DNA of 64,000 nt from Oncomelania hupensis (GCA_036898135.1 CM072512.1:6152815-6216814); one strand, 5' to 3'. Shown: positions 22,001-33,046, counted from the stretch's first letter. The notes: generated by a model not told the origin, from the letters alone. Numbers and translations are program-made.

Positions 22001-22480
22001 CACAACAAGTTGCAGCTAGCATGGCGAGGACCGTACGAGGTGATCGAACGCGTGGGAGAGTGCGACTACCGGATCAGGATGCGTGGGAAAAGCAAACTAT
22101 ACCACGCCAATCTCCTGAAGAAGTTCCATACCAGAGCGACGGTGGCCACGATCGACGTGGACGACGAAGGGGCAGAAGAGGAGGAAACCATGCCAGTGGT
22201 TGGGAACATTCCGGTGACCACCGTGACGGCATCGGCGATCACACCGACCGTGTCAGAGACAGAGTCAGAGACAGTGTCAGAGACACCCAGTGACGGAAAG
22301 AGGAAAAGAGACTGGAATGCATCACGATCTACGATCAACAGGAGCGATGATCACATCAGGGGAGACAAGAACAGACTGATGAAGTGGGCGATCCGTCTAC
22401 ATCCATCGTTTAGAATTGTAGAGCGTACTCCAGGGAAGGACGATGGGCCAGCAGCTTTTCTCAATAGGAGGATTAGGTAG
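19043..22480 (+). CDS. Gypsy-1 Gag-protease-integrase polyprotein (1145 aa)
   Basis: The start is the ATG at 19,043 in good context (gacATGg); the open frame upstream to 18,992 begins with a non-ATG codon. Order of domains: an Arg/Glu-rich coiled coil (about residues 95-220); a capsid (about 223-390) containing GEQLFSIMTTELEIYVRE, similar to SCAN/Gmr1 Gag; one CCHC zinc knuckle (C-x2-C-x4-H-x4-C, 435-448); aspartic protease with DTGA at 498; integrase with an HHCC zinc site (H689, H696, C726, C729) and catalytic D759, D819, E855 in D-x59-D-x35-E spacing; a GPY/F module near 996; a Ser/Thr-rich linker; and about 39 residues resembling the end of RNase H (1107-1145), whose usual AD-x-LSR is degenerate (AAFLNR). 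RT and most of RNase H are absent. The frame is intact, which fits recent activity. Codon use is G/C-rich. Confidence 0.93.
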   Translation: MATRDARAAMRRDARIRKEEAEQEEQDFGDDGSVTGLLEEPYAVSTQTTMPKMYAKSPGAQSKVEVALGDSERFRQIGESLGFRDGALAHYVVSEMRREDERREKEERRREKEEERREREEEKRERMRKEAAERLVREEERKEREEDRRRLEARLEARLEAEREDRRRLEQRIEDEKREEREAKEEERRMFEMRLEEERRARDEDRADQRENRARDRGANYSVKLKPLEEREDVEAYLQMFERVAEIQGWRREVWAVRLAPLLQGEARDTYLRLTPEQAQDFDTVRNALLKRFRKDADYYRRQFREAKKEAAETFPQLVVRLGSLVKKWFSLAGKDITDVEQVLDTFIGEQLFSIMTTELEIYVRENLPETSHAAAELAQRVVDAKRAASAPAPVLPSQRRSFPRRPEAPQQPSNRGSQGQKVGRTEGGSGVRRCYRCGSEKHVVRDCKVKPQTVGQVTVGRTISTETTPRASVCAIKPYDPWGQGRANGQDVRVLRDTGAEIGAVASRLVKPADLTGRTVEICLANRSNVGLLPTAWVELDCALVRGRVELVVFEDGPDIILGNWVTFDSGEKSPVSLFGGECAMAAAVQTRAQVKAEKKREVPLAVVEPSQISVSTPELIRMQETDETLAKARTLAQSGGAIASGRASAEFRRKKGVLYRVHTKRGSQVTQLVVPKQLRGGILQLAHDPPMAGHLGGKRTRERIWGTFYWPGMCAEVRRYCASCPECQKVVPRGRVRKVPLQQLPLVDEPFQRVVVDIVGPIKPKSDRGNMYILVVVDYATRYPEAVPLKGIEAERVAEALWEIWSRVGVPREILTDQGTQFMSEVMREMNRLLSIHGKATTPYHPQCNGLVERFNGTLVSMLKKLATEQPTAWDRYIPALLFAYREVAQESTGFSPFELLYGKTVRGPMAVLRDLWTKEIQEEEVKLSSQYVVDLRNRIEETCKLAQGNLRTASAKQKRHFDKKAKRRLFNAGDQVLLLLPEKHNKLQLAWRGPYEVIERVGECDYRIRMRGKSKLYHANLLKKFHTRATVATIDVDDEGAEEEETMPVVGNIPVTTVTASAITPTVSETESETVSETPSDGKRKRDWNASRSTINRSDDHIRGDKNRLMKWAIRLHPSFRIVERTPGKDDGPAAFLNRRIR

Positions 22481-22535
22481 CATAGGGGGTATTGAAATTC
22501 GCGTCGTAGTTAAGGTTCTTCAAGGTGTTAAGAAC

Positions 22536-22551
22536 TGGGGGGGGGGGGTTG
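22536..22551 (+). other. Gypsy-1 polypurine tract
   Basis: A run of 13 or so G residues preceded by aact, directly before the 3' LTR. It would prime plus-strand DNA synthesis. Confidence 0.75.
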
Positions 22552-24666
22552 TGTGACGACACGAGTTTTCAGATAGCAGGGAGAATTATACTTTTTACGA
22601 AGTTACACTTCTCCGTATATCTGTTGTACATAGAATAGCGTGACCGATTTACTTTTTGCGTATGAAAGTGTAGTTTCGTAAAGTCCGTGCGATTCGTAGA
22701 AGACAGGGAGTCGGCCAATTTCGAATAGGGATACGCGTAATAAAGAACGTGCATACTGACGAGAGCTCGACTGTTTTGCTTGTGGCCGGCGCAGTTTTTG
22801 AAGGGCAGAGTGGTTTGAGATGCTGTTGCGAGAGGAACGAATTCTAACGAGGCAGCAACCCTGTGACAGAGGTCATTGTAGTGTAGGGTACTGTTGGAAG
22901 GGTGTGTTTATTGTTTATATAGCCACCCAAGGTCTTATGCCCTCGTCGGGATAAGGATGTTTAGAATTCGAAGGAAGATGTTAACTGCCATTCGTCAACG
23001 AGTGTAGAGTTCCATACTTAAGGTGTGTGTAGTTCTCGATTGAACACCCACCAAGACTTAGTGTCTGTACCAGAGCTAAGGTGTCCTCATCCTCAGTATA
23101 AGTGTTATTTGGAAGGTGAAATAACGTGCAATAGCAAGAGAAAGTGACTCTCAAAAGACTAATCCATTGTATTGTGACAGTGTTGTGTCGTGTTGTGGTG
23201 TTGGGGTAAAGGGCGTCACAAGCCGGGGCCTATAAGGTGAGCAAATCCTGTCATTCAATTCTCTAGTGGCGCGCTCCGAGAACTGCGTACGTGTATGAGT
23301 GGTAATGAGTGTGGGGAAGGGGTTGTATTTTAGGATGTATAATGAATTTTGTTGATTTTATATGATTTTCTTATGATTTTCTTATTGTATATGTGATGGG
23401 GGAAATGTCGTTGCTGTTGTTGTTATGAAAGTGGGTCAAAGGCGACGATGGGGAATATAGAGAGGGAGAGAGAGAGAGTGAGGGTGTATGTATGGAGAGA
23501 GCGATAGAATGTATGATACCAAACAAAGATGAAGCGATGATTATGAAGGAAGCATGTTTACAGTATAGTGTGGCAGGGTAGTATGGATGAAGGAAGGTAA
23601 TCGTGATGTGCTATAATTGTTGGGGGTGACGGTGGTGATGAAGGGGGGCGGAATGAATCAGGACTGTGAGATTGGAGTGTGGTTGCGATAATTATGTATA
23701 TTTATATAAACATTGGTTTGTGTTTATAGAAGATGCGAATTATTTAGCATCAAAGGGTGATTTACATTATTGAAATGTGTGTATAGCATCTTGTATTATC
23801 ATCATGGTACTTATATACAGGTCAAGATGGTGGACGGAGGACGGCGTGTTATGTTATATTATATAGTGTTTATTGTTTTATGGGCATATTGTTAAGACTG
23901 TGTATATGTCAACAGGTGTGGGCTGATTATTACTTCTACGTGTTTCTTCTACCTGTTTATTTCTACGCATTATTTCAACGCTGTTGCCTTTGATGTTGCC
24001 TGTTATGCTGTACTGATGTTGCTGTTGTTGACGCTGACTGGGTCCTAGCCAGCCTGGGGTGTGCCTTTGCCTCTACAACAGAGTAGTGTTGTGGTGATCT
24101 CTTACACTGCTGCAGGTTTTGCCTATGTATCGAGGCAACACATTTACAGGAGGTTTTCATACCTAATTCATGCACACACAGACTCACATTGCACGCACCT
24201 AAAAACATATCCATTTAGTTAGAAGAATCATCCACTTATTGTGAAAGAGACTGTTTAGCTCTCTGAGCTACTTGACAAGAACATTGAGACATTACTTCTG
24301 TGCCACAGCTTCGCCTAGATAATAGTTTATGATTCAACGCCATTGCTTATTATTTGAAGACTTGCATTTTGAATTGATTTGTTGATTTTGATTTTGTTGT
24401 ACACACTTGTAAAGAAACTGCTGTTGTTTAGTTCTATTTGGGGTTTGTTACAAGGGGAGGTAATTGTTAGTTAGTATTGGGACGGGGGTCTATTTAGGGG
24501 TTGGGGGAAGGTTAGTTCCCATTTGTCCTGTGTTTGTATGTTGATTGTAGAATAAAAGAGTGTGCTTGTATTCTGGCATTTTTGTGTTAGTTTATTTTGT
24601 TTGAGTTTTATTCCTTCCACTCGCTTTATGTGCTGACGTCACAGAACCCGCTCGGGGGACGTGACA
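22552..24666 (+). repeat. Gypsy-1 3' LTR (2115 bp)
   Basis: Same length as the 5' LTR. Two differences are visible: a T to C at about 23,980 and an A to T at about 24,348. The polyadenylation signal aataaa is at 24,551-24,556. Confidence 0.95.
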
Positions 24667-24716
24667 TATGCCCTTTAACTGACCTCCACACTGTACAAAA
24701 AAGCGTTATTGGCTGC

Positions 24717-24787
<71 letters not shown>

Positions 24788-24840
24788 TAACATTTGTACA
24801 GCGCCCTTCCTTACTAGAGCTCATAGCGCTTTACAGAAAA
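24717..24840. repeat. (AAT)n microsatellite plus SINE-like 3' tail
   Basis: About 23 AAT units (24,718-24,787) followed by acatttgtacagcgcccttc and catagcgctttacag, words typical of the 3' end of LINE-mobilised SINEs read on the minus strand. Confidence 0.7.
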
Positions 24841-24939
24841 AAAAAAAATAAATAAATACATAAAAATTTAAACAAAGCGAAAGCAAAACATGAAAAACCA
24901 AATCAGAACATACACCATAAACACACACACACACACACC

Positions 24940-25369
24940 CTCATACTTGCAATACATCACAAATGGGTTCATTTAAGAATGTAGGAATCAGAAAGTCATT
25001 TTTTGATGGAAAAGGGTTAGGGCAAGGGTTAGTTGCAGCGCTGCAACTAGCCCTTACCCTAACCCTTTTCTAGAAAGTTGACCTATTTCGTCTCTTATAG
25101 GCGACGAAATAGGTCGAATTTTGCTTCAAACTTTTCCAAAAATTCACTGTAATTTCTCCGTCCCGGATAGTGCACTCCTATGTACTTAAAACACTCTCAT
25201 GCACTACAACTGCACTCCCTTGCACTAAAAGAGCACTCCCTCGCACTTAGAAAAAAGTGGGTTCCTGGAAAAAAGTGGGTTCCAAGCAAATAAACCCATT
25301 TGTTACTAAGAAAGACAAGGTCTGCTACCCATTTGTGCGCTTTTTTGCGTTCCCACCCACCCACCCACC

Positions 25370-25379
<10 letters not shown>
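24940..25379. mobile_element. Palindromic CA-flanked module P, copy 2
   Basis: Shares with copy 1 (2278-3020) the palindrome core ctagttgcagcgctgcaact, the adjacent aaccctaacc-like words, the aggtcgaatttt/aggtcaac block, the gcactacaactgcact block and the acccatttgt right end. CA runs lie at 24,921-24,938 and 25,380-25,411. The palindrome here is simpler, without the duplicated 25-bp subunits seen in copy 1. Confidence 0.65.
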
Positions 25380-25411
<32 letters not shown>

Positions 25412-25412
<1 letters not shown>

Positions 25413-26030
25413 ATTATGATTGTTTTAAGTATTTGGCGAAGAAAAGTTCAGGATCGAGATTTAAGGATATATATTGTCGAAAATGTGTGTTTTCAGTTCA
25501 AAGTGAAAGGAAAGCGATGATTCAACAGAGCACAGAGCTAAAGGAAGAGAATTCCAAACTGCGGGGGCTGAAAAGCATAATTAGCGTTTACCAAAAGTGT
25601 TTGTTTTCATACGAGGAATACGAAGCTGGCATTTGTGATGGTAACACAAGAAAAGTTTAAAATATGGCACGGGCACATTTAATTAAAAACAAGAACAACA
25701 ACATAAACTGGTTTAGGTATGTCCATTTGAAGTATCCAGATGAAAATAGCTGCTGATTTTGGTTGCAAACATGTGACTGAAATGACAGAAAGGTCAGTAA
25801 TGCCAAAAAATGTAGAAAATAATTCATAAAATGTCAATGTTCAAAAATAGTTGCTGATTTTGAAGCTAAACTTGTGATGGAATTGTAAGTCAGTTATGTC
25901 ACAAGACCTAGAGACTGACAAGTACATTCTATTGTTCAATCAAAAACAAACTGCTTTTTTACGGTCTTGGCCATTTAGGGTTAAGATGCAGCCTGATGTC
26001 ACTTCAGTGCAATGTTGAAACTTTGTTTCT
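25412..26030. other. No gene recognised; tandem 105-bp pair
   Basis: Two imperfect copies of a block with atagctgctgattttg (about 25,747) and atagttgctgattttg (about 25,848) lie in tandem. A 75-codon plus-strand frame at 25,433-25,660 begins with a non-ATG codon, has one C-x2-C pair and a short heptad-like stretch. I cannot assign it. Confidence 0.35.
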
Positions 26031-26033
26031 CTT

Positions 26034-26073
26034 TTGTGTGTGTGTCTGTGTGTGTGTGTGAGTGTGTGTGTGT

Positions 26074-26107
<34 letters not shown>
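26034..26107. repeat. (GT)n microsatellite
   Basis: GT repeat with a few interruptions. Confidence 0.95.
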
Positions 26108-26108
<1 letters not shown>

Positions 26109-26324
26109 CACCGTTGAAAACTCTGAACCCGTCGTAAAATAGCCCACAGAAATGAAGCTAACGCACGGGGGAGGACCGGGAGTCCGCCTACTGCAACCGC
26201 TGACAAATGGAGGGTGCTCTAGGTCACTCTGCACACACTACTTGCCCCTCCTCACCCACCCTCCCCACTCTCACCTCCTCCACAACCCCGTTTAGGGCAG
26301 CAGATGAGGAAGGATATTTATTTA

Positions 26325-26485
26325 TTTATATATTAATTTATTTATATACTTATTTCTTTCTTTATTTATATATTTATTCAAACGTTCCAATTTAGCTCAT
26401 TTCCAGCTCCAGGCACTGGCCGATACATGATCTTACTCAAGCTGCCCGAGGCGCTCACTTCAACCTTTGGGGCGCATCGTCTTTT
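26325..26485 (-). mobile_element. SINE fragment (3' part)
   Basis: An AT-rich tail (26,310-26,380) followed, in minus sense, by words of the SINE family: cactggccgata, ctcaagctgcccgaggcgc and ggcgcatcg. The tRNA-like head is missing. Confidence 0.65.
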
Positions 26486-26668
26486 AAAAAAAATTAAATC
26501 ATTTTTGTTGTGTTTTAACGATGCTTTCGTAGAAGGAACTGAACAACTACAGGGAGGTTGAAAAGTAGCTCCCTAATGCACATGGCTGATGGCTTTTGTA
26601 AATACTACTGTATAGCGCTGTTTCATAATGAAAGCGAAAGTGGCGGATCGGTTGCGGCCCTTGGGTTC

Positions 26669-27294
26669 GCTAGTTCCGGTTGAAAACAACGTCGAATCTC
26701 CTGCCGATGAAACAGCAGGTATTACAATTTTCATACACGGGGAATTCATTAAAAATCATTTTCAATATTCATAACTGAGTTGCGTTGCACCTAGGCAGAA
26801 ATTGTGCTTGATCCAATGTGAGCAAGAATCAAAATAATATATTTTAAATTATTTTTAGTCTCAGTAAATATTCAATAGGCATCTGTTCAGATTTTCAAAT
26901 AGAATCAAGAATTCCACGGAATCCAAATTGTTTGTAATGAGAAAATTCCGTGGCATTATATTTGTTTGGTTAAAGTTTGCTTTGATTAGAATTCTATTTA
27001 TAATCCCAAAACATGCAGACGTTTGGTTTATTGCATTTCTCCTTGGGTGGTGTATAGCCTATAGGTGGCACAACATGTAAACTACAGAGCCTGTTGTAAT
27101 CTTTCCGAATCAGTCGCAAACGTTGTTCCCACAGTCGTTTCAATGTTTTGTTAGCTGGTAATGTGTGTAACTTGACAATGCGCCCTTCAATTACTTTTCC
27201 TGCGAAATTAGGGCAGCAAACGCAATACTGTTTTCCTCCGCCACAAGTCTTCCGTCTACGTTCGGCCATGCTTAATACTCAACCGGAACTAGCG
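26669..27294. repeat. 16-bp inverted repeats around the THAP frame
   Basis: cgctagttccggttga at 26,669-26,684 and its exact reverse complement at 27,279-27,294. The right copy lies 10 bp upstream of the THAP frame's ATG. They could be transposon ends or paired promoter elements; the flanking bases do not extend the match. Confidence 0.7.
26994..27269 (-). CDS. THAP-type zinc-finger domain frame (91 aa)
   Basis: Starts with ATG at 27,269 and contains YCVCCPN near residue 15, a conserved-looking HTLP, KRLWEQRLRLIR and RLCSLH (about residues 58-63), i.e. a C-x2-C ... C-x2-H arrangement with the Pro and Trp expected of a THAP domain, a C2CH DNA-binding finger found in THAP proteins and in P-element transposases. 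The frame ends soon after the finger with no further domain, so this is either a single exon, a truncated gene, or the DNA-binding part of a decayed P-like transposon. It is enclosed by 16-bp inverted repeats at 26,669-26,684 and 27,279-27,294. No obvious donor site follows the finger. The family call is from motif spacing only. Confidence 0.45.
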   Translation of the reverse strand: MAERRRKTCGGGKQYCVCCPNFAGKVIEGRIVKLHTLPANKTLKRLWEQRLRLIRKDYNRLCSLHVVPPIGYTPPKEKCNKPNVCMFWDYK

Positions 27295-27837
27295 GGTGCC
27301 TTGGCATAGGTGAAGGCAGGGACGGATAACTCTATCTGCACTAGTTTTGCAACAGCGCTATTGCAATGAAACAACGCATTATGGACCTTACATGGCTTGC
27401 CGTTCATTACTGATACAATACATCATTTCATCTCACAGCGATGAGAACAGTTTATAACAGAACCTCGCCTGACTGCGTGCGGAAGCTTGATTTACATAAG
27501 CAGACAGAAAACCACGCCTCAGTCGACGGACTTTTGTTGCGGGGTGCTCTCTTCAGTGCGAGATGAAATCAGAGATAAGTGCTTACAAATCTACCACTGT
27601 AAGGACCACAATAAGTTTTGTTTCCTGCAAATGCAGTAACTCGTACTCAAGTTACCCGCAATTTGCAATAGGGAGTTATTTTTAAACCACCCGTACACTT
27701 GGCGTGGATTGCGGAGGCTCTGATTTTTGGGACGGGGTCAAAGAAGAACATACTTAATCTACAAATAACACTCATTTGGAGGTCCGTGGAAGCATATCTC
27801 CCTATTTGCATGTCCGAAAACCTTTCGCTGCTGTGCG

Positions 27838-29919
27838 ATGAAGGTGGGGTTACACTGCTGTGCGATGAAGGTGGGGTTTCGGCAGACTGGCGACGAGGGT
27901 AAATGCTCTGATTTAACCCCTTCTGGCTACTCTGTATGCTCGCTGCCTCGCTCAAATCGCGGTGGTGGACTCGCTATCATTTACAGAAACAGTCTGTCCC
28001 GTCACCTTGGCTTCATTACAGACTTCGCTTTCACTCACTCGTCCTTTGAAGTTGTTCAACTTAGCCTGTCCGTTCCACAGCAGAACATTCACTTCATATG
28101 CATATATCGCACCTTTCCAAGCAAGAAAAATAAATTAACTGATGCAATTTTCCACCAAGAATTTCCAGTCCTGCTTGATTATTGCAACACACTGTCAGGA
28201 ACATACATAGTTTTAGGAGACATTAACTTTCACTTTGACCAACCCCAGCAACCTTCCACCGCAAAAATGATTGAACTTTTAGATCAGTTTAGTCTTTCTC
28301 AGTCAGTCACAGAACCCACCCACAGCCGTGGTCACATCATAGATTGGGTTATGCATAGGCCTCAGGATAATGTTGTTAGAGCAACTTCAGTCACCCAGGA
28401 ATTAACATCTGACCATTTCTGTGTCATGTGCGAACTAAGCGTCGCAGCCCCCCCTCCTCCCTCCATGTTCAGGAAGGCTCGCAGCCTGCGTACCATGGAT
28501 AGGGATGCTTTCAAGCAAGAGCTTACCGCTAAAGTGACCCCAGAACTGTGCCCCACTGTGGATCAGCTGAATAGCACACTTCAGGCGGTGCTTGATCGGC
28601 ACGCTCCCGTGGCCCAGAAAAAGGTCAAGGCAACTCGTTCAGCACCCTGGTACGAGTCTATTACGGGCGAGCTCTCCGAGGCGAAGAAACACCGACGCAA
28701 AGCTGAGAAAAAGTGGCTCAAATCGGGTTTAGAAGTCAGCAAGCAGATTTTCACCGCTGCAAAAAAACGGGTCACTAAAATAGTCCAGACTGCCAAAACC
28801 CGGTACTTTAGCGACAGAATTAGCAGCAGCGAAACTTGTAAACAGTTGTTTGACATTTGCAATCAGCTAAGGGGTAAGAGCAATGCAACATCACTCCCAT
28901 CCACACATCCAGCATGTCAGCTCACAGATGTATTTTGTAATTATTTCACACAGAAAGTGGCTGACATAAGGGCCGCTCTTGATAGCCATGAGATCCCACT
29001 CATTAACCCATTCTCACCTTCCCTCACCACCGCAAAGATGGAAAATTTTCAACCAATAACAGAGCAAGAAGTCAAGAAAGTCATCTTAAGCTCAAAACCA
29101 ACATCTTGCTCTCTCGACCCCATTCCTACCCCCATGTTGATAGAGAATCTTGATCCTCTACTCCCGACCATTACCCACATTATCAACGAGAGTCTGTCCT
29201 CTGGTGTTGTTCCGTTTGTGCTCAAAGCGGCTGTCATCAAACCCCTCCTTAAAAAGCCAAGTTTAGACAAAAATAATCTAAAGAACTATAGACCTGTTTC
29301 AAACCTCTCCTTCCTGTCCAAAGTCATAGAAAAAATTGTTCTCAAACAACTGTTTGCCTACCTATATGATAACGCTTTACTTTGCCCCAACCAGTCTGCC
29401 TACCGACCCTTCCACAGCACTGAGACAGCCCTCCTAAAGGTAACCAATGATCTGTTGCTTGCCTTAGATAATGGTAACGTCTCCGTTCTCTCCTTATTAG
29501 ACCTCTCAGCCGCCTTTGACACAGTCGACCATCACATTCTCTTTAACACTCTTCAACACTACTTTGGAATCTCTGGCTCGGTCCTGGCTTGGTTTCACTC
29601 ATATCTTTCCGACAGATCACAAGCAGTCACTGTCGATGGCTGTTTCTCCAGCACAGCAGACTTGGTGTGCGGCGTGCCTCAGGGCCGTTTTAGGGCCGGT
29701 GTTATTCACTCTGTACACCAAGCCACTGCTTCTCCTGCTTAGAAAGCATGCTGTTGAGAGTCAGTCATTTGCAGACGACACACAACTGTATAAATCCACC
29801 GCCCCCTCTCTCATTAATTCCACTGTTCAGACTTTGGAGAACTGCATCACAGACATCAAGTCATTGATGACACTCAACAAGCTTAAGCTTAATGACGATA
29901 AAACCGAAGCCCTCCTCAT
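27838..29919 (+). pseudogene. LINE-A endonuclease and reverse transcriptase, 5' part
   Basis: The frame 27,838-29,742 includes endonuclease motifs GGGLAIIYRNS, VLGDINFHF, HIIDWVM and SDHFCVM, then RT motifs NYRPVSNLSFLSKVIEK, AFDTVDHH and GVPQG. A frameshift near 29,690, where the usual GSVLGPVLF should follow GVPQG, moves the continuation (LGPVLFTLYT, FADDTQLY) to another frame up to the Gypsy-2 insertion at 29,919. The start is not authentic: the first residues come from a duplicated 28-bp block (27,829-27,884) and the N-terminal part of the endonuclease is missing. The copy is inactive. Confidence 0.88.
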
Positions 29920-31446
29920 TGTAACGAACGCGTTTTGCACGCAGTTATATAGAAAGACGTTATGACGTCACTGTGTGTTCCGGTAGAAATTATAATTTGG
30001 TTTCTGAGCTGTTGTTAGATCAGAGACTATACATCAGCCTAAGCGAGAGGACGTTTTTTCGTGGGTGCTCTAGAAAGACCTGATTCTTTAGGAATTACTT
30101 TTGCTGTATAAAGAATACAGGTATTTATTGTTATTATTATTATTAGTGGTATTTATAATGAACTGCTAAGCTATCTTTACGAAAAGGGAAAATATTGCTT
30201 TTTGTAAATTAGTACGTTTAGGGTACAGAAGAACCCATGTTTGAAAACAAAGTTCGATAACTCGTGTCAATATTTATTTGATCATGTGTATACATGTATG
30301 TGTGACTCAGTTTGTAATTATGATGCCATTTTTATATTCATTCATATGTGGATATGGGGCTGAAATAGGAACGTATTTCAGTTGTGTAATTTGTATATCT
30401 ATTGATGAATGAATGGGTATAAATATGTTATAAAATGAAGTTGAGCTGTGTTTGTAATAATTGGCTCATAGTCCATTGTGTGTAGCCTATGCAATGTGTG
30501 TAAAGTGGCTATACTAGGTATTGTCACAGGAATGGTGACAGTAGTGATTGTAGTGTGGTGGTGGCGTGTAGAGACATTCTACAAAGGGAAATGATCCTTG
30601 CTCAATGTGAGCTATAAAGACATACAGTCTGATAAGAGCAAAAATTTACGATTGTGTACATGTTGTATACAGCGGGGCGGTTACGGAGCAAAGAACCCCT
30701 GATGTGCGGCGGATGGATCTGGTCCCCGTGACATCACTGGCTTGACCTGATGTGGACACCATCATCGCCGTAGCTCTCCTTCGGATACCATCACTGGTGC
30801 AGAATTGCAACAACGGTACCGAAGTGAATTTCCGGATCAACGCCACGAAGACAACTGCAGCGTCTTCAGTGTGTGGCTGTGACCCCAGCGTCGGCTGTGA
30901 ATACCACGCCGGGAGTGTTTGATCCGCGAAACACGGTCAGTAGGCCTAAATAAAAACTGTGACATTTTCTGTGCTTCGGTGCTAATGAAAAAGAGAAGAG
31001 TCGAGTGACGTCCTTAGAAAGGACAACGACTTCTGCTAGCGTTGAACTCTGAACGTAACTATGTGCACCTATCAACTTAACTGGGAAAAAGTACTACATT
31101 AACTATGTGTACTTATTTATCAGCTGTGTGATTTATTTATATGCTGGAAATAATTGAATGATTTAATGTATCTGTGAATTTAGTGTATGTGAATGGTTTA
31201 ATGTGCATATGAATAATTGAATGAGTAATAGTATAACAGAGGGCAAAGAGAAACAATTGTGTAGACTTTGTCCTTGTCTGAAAGCATGTGTGTGGTGAAG
31301 GATGAGAAGTTAAAGTAAACAGAGATAGAACACACTCCTTTATACTGAGCGTCAGACAGCCACACCCGCACACTCATTCAATACACCATAAGTAGTTATA
31401 CATATATTTATTTAGATTATAATACACATAAAAACCCTCCGTTACA
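29920..31446 (+). repeat. Gypsy-2 5' LTR (1527 bp)
   Basis: Starts tgtaacgaacgcg and ends ccgttaca, giving 6-bp inverted ends. A polyadenylation signal aataaa is at 30,949-30,954. No coding region is supported. Confidence 0.95.
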
Positions 31447-31448
31447 TT

Positions 31449-31466
31449 TGGTGACCCTAGACTCTC
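31449..31466 (+). other. Gypsy-2 primer-binding site
   Basis: tggtgaccctagactctc begins three bases after the LTR end (31,446). The TGG start suits a tRNA 3' end; the tRNA is not assigned. It differs from that of Gypsy-1 after the first five bases, so the two elements belong to distinct families. Confidence 0.75.
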
Positions 31467-33046
31467 TCTGTGTTAGCATTAAGTCATACATATTTATATT
31501 TATTGAGGGCACCACTAGTTATTATATTTACAGTTAGACTAGTGGGCTTATTTCCCTTGAAATTCTTGATTATATTGTGTATGACTGTGATGTTTTGTTT
31601 TGTGTGACAATGCCGTCTCCGGCGTAACGGCTGTGCCTGTGTATAGTTTCTTGGCACTAAGGGTTTAATTCTTTTTCTGTCTGTGGGTTGCTATTTTCTT
31701 TTTCAGCTCTGTTCTTCTGTTAGTGGGATTGCTTGTTTTTGTTAGTTCTTTGCTGTGTAGGGTTCTGTCCTTTCATGCGTGTGCTTGGGTGTATGTCTCT
31801 TTGCCTTCATTTTAAGTAGGTTATAGTATTAGGATTTCAGCCCCATTTAATTTAATTTATTTTATTTATTCATTGTGTTTGATTTACATTGATTTTGATG
31901 CTAAAAAATTTGGTATTGATGTATGTAGTTATACTGGGTTATCCTTGTTAAATTGTTTCCCTTGATTTAGCTTGGTTGTTAAATTGTGTCCCTTGATTTA
32001 ATTTAGTTGTTGATACATTGTTTCCCTTGGTTCATGCTGGATTGTTAGTGCTGATAGTTTTGTTGGATTTTATTTGGTTTAGTAATTCTGTTTGACTTTT
32101 GAATTTAATTGGATATAGAGTAGTATAGTGGTTAGTGTGACAGTATTTAATTTTTTATTCATTTATAAAATTAATCTTCATAAGACTTTGTTAATTTGTT
32201 GAGTTTATTTTCCTCTGGCCGTCAACTTGGTATTATAGTATTATTTAGTTCTAGTGTTTATAGTGTGAGAATTAATTGGTTTTTTTTTAATTCTCATTTC
32301 ATAATTCTTTATTTATTAACTTTGTTTAAATAATATTTCCTTTGTGGGCATTGTATATATTTTTCATTAGGATAGTTTTTTACACTGTTTATATAATTAT
32401 TCTCTTGGGGAAAGGGAGGTAACAAATTTGATTGTGAGTGTTGAACGTTGGTATATTTTATTTCACTTAGAAATTTATTTAATTTTTTTTTAAAATTCCT
32501 ATTGACATTAATACAAACTTTAAATACTTGTGAATAGATTTATTACTGTGATTATGCATAATAATATTATCATACTTTAAAACTAAAAGACTGTTTGACA
32601 AATACTTGGATCCAAACTTAACTTAGTAATTTAATCTCTCACTGTATATTCATTGTGTTTATTATCAACTTCAGTTGAAGTTCTTCAACATATGTTGTGA
32701 ATATATTGACTCGGTGTATTCCATTTGATATTTAAAAAGATTTTTTGTCATTGCTTCACAACTTGTAAAACATATTTGGATAATATAATATATAATTTGC
32801 TTTGTTTACATTGAGACTTGACTGCTTTCATTATAACTTGAATTGTGCATTGTATTGAAAAGCTGCTTTTGAAAAAACCTTAATTGTTTTCATGAGATTC
32901 ATTGAGCAATTTATAGTTGTTTGATTGATTGCATTTGACCATTTCATTGTTGATACTTTGATATTTTATTGATTTACTGGTTGAACACTTTGATACTTTT
33001 ATAGTAAATTTTTTTTGTTGATTGTTAATCTACATTGTACTTAGCC
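31467..33046 (+). other. Gypsy-2 long T-rich leader
   Basis: About 1.6 kb between primer site and Gag ATG, T-rich and without a long frame. It includes imperfect repeats of tcccttgattta at 31,945-32,035. It may hold packaging and translation-start elements, but none can be named from sequence. Confidence 0.6.

Larger units (their letters stand above)
16599..24666 (+). mobile_element. Gypsy-1: complete LTR retrotransposon without RT
   Basis: 8068-bp element bounded by two 2115-bp LTRs and a perfect 5-bp target duplication (tatgc at 16,594-16,598 and 24,667-24,671). The internal region is only 3838 bp and carries one long frame for Gag, protease and integrase. There is no room for a reverse transcriptase and none is seen. 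A short RNase H tail lies after integrase, which points to a Gmr1-like PR-INT-RT-RH ancestor. On comparing the LTRs by eye I found two substitutions, so insertion is recent. As it lacks its own RT it must rely on a relative in trans. Confidence 0.93.

Noticed and set aside
25433..25660. 75-codon frame with C-x2-C and a short coiled-coil-like part
   Set aside because: Starts with a non-ATG codon, sits next to a CA microsatellite, and no family is recognised.
26629..26732. Possible first exon on the plus strand ending at a cag/gtatta donor
   Set aside because: Only a short ATG frame with one donor-like site; no supporting downstream exon found.
30646..30846. 66-codon frame repeated at 36,839-37,039, and the 78-codon frame at 31,137 repeated at 41,962
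   Set aside because: Both are in the Gypsy-2 LTRs; duplication reflects the LTR pair.
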